This document shows, one piece after another, positions 61,100 to 64,000 of a stretch of DNA of 64,000 nucleotides. A program made the translations under genes and the position numbers. The DNA is from Cristatella mucedo (Eukaryota; Bryozoa; Phylactolaemata; Cristatellidae). The notes beneath the pieces were generated by a model that saw only the letters and a list, made by a program, of their open reading frames with translations, was not told where the DNA came from and made no database searches. The DNA lies in contig WPIO01000026.1 in assembly GCA_009760855.2 (NCBI GenBank), forward strand, positions 1,270,001 to 1,334,000, read 5' to 3'. Numbering within the stretch: the stretch's first letter is position 1; each line of letters begins with the position of its first letter.

Positions 61100-62502
61100 C
61101 GACTTTCCAAGGTTGCCTGGATCCTCTTAAATAACCGCGGTTGGATTAGCCCCACGTGAGTGATAGATGAGCTGGCAACTTATTCTCAATCACCTGACCG
61201 GCAAGGCGGGGAGAGGACAGGCACACGGCTCAGGCCGGTCGCTCCTCCCACCGAGATCCGGCGATCGCTCCCAGTAGCGCCATCTACTGGGATTCTCAGC
61301 CAGGATTAGTGACGTTGATCTATTCTATCTAAGCGCATAGCTTGTCACACCAACTTTGCATATTTTGGCTAGGCATTCGTCCAGGGATAAGCGAGCGGGG
61401 CCCACATACGCTGGCTGACCAGCCGGCTGCTCAGCCGTTCCACTAGCACTCGTTCTCCCATATCATCCGCCCCAGTCGGAACGCATTCGCACGATCTATT
61501 CCTGTGAGCCATTCCTTTGCAAAATAACCATTGTGCTGCTGCATAGAGCGAAATCGTTAACGCCCAGTCAAGATCCAAGATTTGCTTTCAGGAAAACTGT
61601 CTGGCCATGGCATGATTCGGGCCGCTGTCCGAGTATCCCGAACTGAAGCAATGCAGTAGGACGCACGTCCAAGGTAGATGCTTAACCCAGACCCGAATGC
61701 GGTACTCGGTGACCTAAATGTGCGAAGCGACACTTCTGGGTGCAAATTGAACCCGGTAATGGCGGAATTCACTACGAACGAAAAGTATCAGTGCGATTCG
61801 CTAGACATGGGACGACAAGTGTCATTGCTCCTAAATAACGTAACATGCTGTACCTACATCTGCAGTTTCATAAAGCTGTAAGTGCCGAGTGGTTTGCTAT
61901 CCAGAGGAGCTTCTGTAGCGAGGACAAAGCTCGAGCAACTTCCGGAATGCGAATGACTGGCAGCAGCTCAGAAAATACGGATGTGATTCGAGTTAACTAC
62001 AAGAGCTGAGCAGAGGAGCGGTAAGCTATGACTCGACAAAAAATCCTAGAATTGGTAACATAACTATTTGCATGGGATCAAAAGAGTCTGGCAGGCCAAA
62101 AGCATCACTCACCCTTTATGAGGCGAAAGAAATGGCACGTGACTTATGGCTTTTGGATAACTTGGCAGGATGGCGAGGACTGTGGCGTCGTTGCATTAAA
62201 GTCGTTCTGACAACCTTTCTCACCACTACTTTGGTCACTTGATGGCATCCGACCTTGAGTGTACACAACGTATGACGATCTTTATGTATGGGTAGCAAGT
62301 GCTTTTCCTAATTGATTATGCCTCAAAACTATAAAAAATCGCCTTTATTCACCACAAGCTTTGTTTTTGGTGGCCAGCAAGGTAATACATTTCAAATTTA
62401 CCAATTTCCTTCGATGAAAAGGATGAATTCAAGTTGCTTGCTTCACTTTTAAGAGGAACCCGTTTTAAGCGAAGTTTTACGAAAAAGGAACCATAAAAAT
62501 AA
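61100..62502. other. Intergenic, nothing recognised
   Basis: No supported gene. A small frame at 61678-61881 includes VLGDLNVRSD, faintly like an endonuclease GDxN block, but nothing around it supports that. 62743-63359 is also empty. Confidence 0.4.
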
Positions 62503-62742
62503 GGAAGCAAGCATTTTTCGAGATGTAAGCTTTTAAATTCAATCATTTTCACAAATCAGGCCCTAACTCCATTTTATTGTCGAATTTATCAAAACCAAGG
62601 ATGTGGACTTAAAGGACATACTGGAACTTACTGTCCGTGGAGCTGCATCAAGGTCTCAACCAGCTCTACACAGTCTTGTTATTGTCCAGGAATCCTCGAA
62701 CCAATTCGAAAAAGCTGCTCCATGTCACTGTCTCCTAATTAG
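62503..62742 (+). CDS. Unrecognised Cys-rich open frame, possible exon
   Basis: The frame is open after TAA at 62500 and closes with TAG. From 62560, after an acceptor-like TTTTCACAAATCAG, it codes 60 residues with seven cysteines: spacing C-x7-C-x9-C-x3-C-x10-C-x-C-x11-C. No start codon lies within the frame. I do not recognise a domain; it may be chance or one exon of a secreted protein whose other exons are outside or unseen. Confidence 0.2.
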   Translation, partial: GSKHFSRCKLLNSIIFTNQALTPFYCRIYQNQGCGLKGHTGTYCPWSCIKVSTSSTQSCYCPGILEPIRKSCSMSLSPN

Positions 62743-63359
62743 CAATAAGCAATAACGATGGACACATCAAATACCGAACAGTTTTGCGTTTCTTGCTATC
62801 ATTTGACAACAGAATGATTTACTTGATTGACTTCATGTGAAAAAAACTGTTTACACAAATATGGAGCTATATTAAACACAGCAACTTTAGCCAGTGTTCT
62901 GGAAATTAAGTAAATTTCAAATTTAACACTCACTGTCCATCTCGCAAAAGCAGTTTTTGACAGTTAAAGGCCTTTTTTATACTTTCGAAGTATCAGCAAT
63001 CGGGAAATAGCACTTACTACTCGGGCAAAAGGATAAATAAAAAATTTGTTATACAGCAGTATCATACTCCTGGTTGGTGGGTAATTGAATGATTGAAAGG
63101 TTCTAAAGACACCGGATAACAAGCCGGTCAGATACCGGAACTTCAGCCTTAGCCTTCGGAAAACGTCTCATCGGGCATGATGAGCTTGGACAGCTAAAAA
63201 GGACAGATAGATATAGGCACCAAAAGGCAGGTGTATTACTTTTTTAAATACATTAGCATGCCTGCATATAACCAGTGATCTGCATTACTTGTATCCTGCA
63301 TGCTTTCACTGGCCCATGCTCATGAAATACGCTATCTTCGCTCTGAGAAGTTAGGTTTA

Positions 63360-64000
63360 GCACCCTAAGCGTGTGGCTGGATTAAAAGGCTTTGCTCTTC
63401 TAATAGGTGATGTTGTCGTGCGACCATCACCACGTGCTCGAAATTTAAGTGTCGTTTTTGATAGCTACCTCAATTCTGAAAGCTTCATTCAGAAGACTGC
63501 TTCTACAGCTAGCCACCACGTCCAATTCATATCCAAGATTATGAGCTGTCTTCCACAGTGGCTTGCAAAAAATTTAACTAGCTCCTTAGTTCTGCCTCGG
63601 CTTGATTATTGTAATTCCCTTACGGCTGAGCTACCAAAGAAAGCAACCAGGCCACTGCAGCTGACTATGAATATGGTTGCAAGGCTAGTCTTCAAGTCCC
63701 AGAGGTTTGAGCACGTGTCTCCTTTGCTAAAAGAGCTAGGATAGATGCCGGTTGAGCAACGGATACAGAGCAAAGTTCTCACGCTGACCCACATGGCCGG
63801 CCACGGTTTGGCTCCTTCGTACCTATCTCAACTGCTGCACAAGTTTCAGCCTCTTCGCGCCCTCAGGTCCTGTGTGGACAATAAATTAGCTGTTCAATTC
63901 CTCCGCTTAAAGACCGATGGCGACAGAAGCTTTAGCTCTACAGGTCCTAGACTGTGGAACTCGCTTCCACAATTCTTACGCAACGACAACTACTCTCCTG
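63360..64000 (+). mobile_element. LINE-B 3' part, runs off the window
   Basis: Codes SARNLSVVFDSYLNSE-like sequence, LPRLDYCNSL, LQLTMNMVARLVFKSQRFEH and SPLLKELG. A TAG at 63742 interrupts; after it the LINE-B C-terminal block continues to the window end. Confidence 0.85.

Overview
The window is nuclear DNA from an invertebrate animal. Its genes have GT-AG introns, it holds many non-LTR retrotransposon copies, tRNA-derived SINEs and long dinucleotide microsatellites, and there is no operon-like gene packing. I cannot name the species from sequence alone.

One cellular gene is clearly supported. It is a plus-strand orthologue of the membrane-associated Wee1-family kinase Myt1 (PKMYT1). Fourteen coding exons run from an ATG at 31743 to a TGA ending at 56378. 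All thirteen junctions have GT donors and AG acceptors, and the reading frame is kept across every junction. The joined CDS is 1677 nt, giving 558 residues: an N-terminal TP-rich region, a complete kinase domain (GAGSFGE, AVK, HMDIKPEN, DFG, EGDPKY), one transmembrane segment, and an acidic then Ala-rich tail ending in EPRNLL plus a short last exon. A TATA-less promoter candidate lies just upstream (31490-31620) and a poly(A) signal at 57047.

Almost everything else is transposon-derived. LINE-A is an L2-like non-LTR family. Its nearly complete copy (9595-13045) has endonuclease, RT and C-terminal regions broken by three single-base homopolymer indels, and about twenty 5'-truncated copies are scattered on both strands. 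LINE-B is a second, related family (8220-9545, 22150-22440, 51185-51620, 53232-53771, 63360-64000). A 3' fragment of a third, R2/R4-like LINE lies at 4440-4885. Two SINE groups have tRNA-like heads with A and B boxes. SINE-1 has its own conserved body and an AT-rich tail. SINE-2 ends in a copy of the LINE-A 3' hairpin, so LINE-A probably mobilised it. Two degenerate hAT/ZMYM1-like transposase relics are present: 24960-27000, split by a LINE-A copy, and 42236-43340, inside a Myt1 intron.

Layout: 1-31 kb is repeat-rich intergenic DNA. 31.5-57.1 kb is the Myt1 locus, whose introns of up to 8.2 kb hold most of the repeats there. 57-64 kb is intergenic again, with LINE fragments and a 160-bp CT tract. 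Two Myt1 introns carry long dinucleotide tracts close to a 3' splice site: GT before exon 9 and CT before exon 13.
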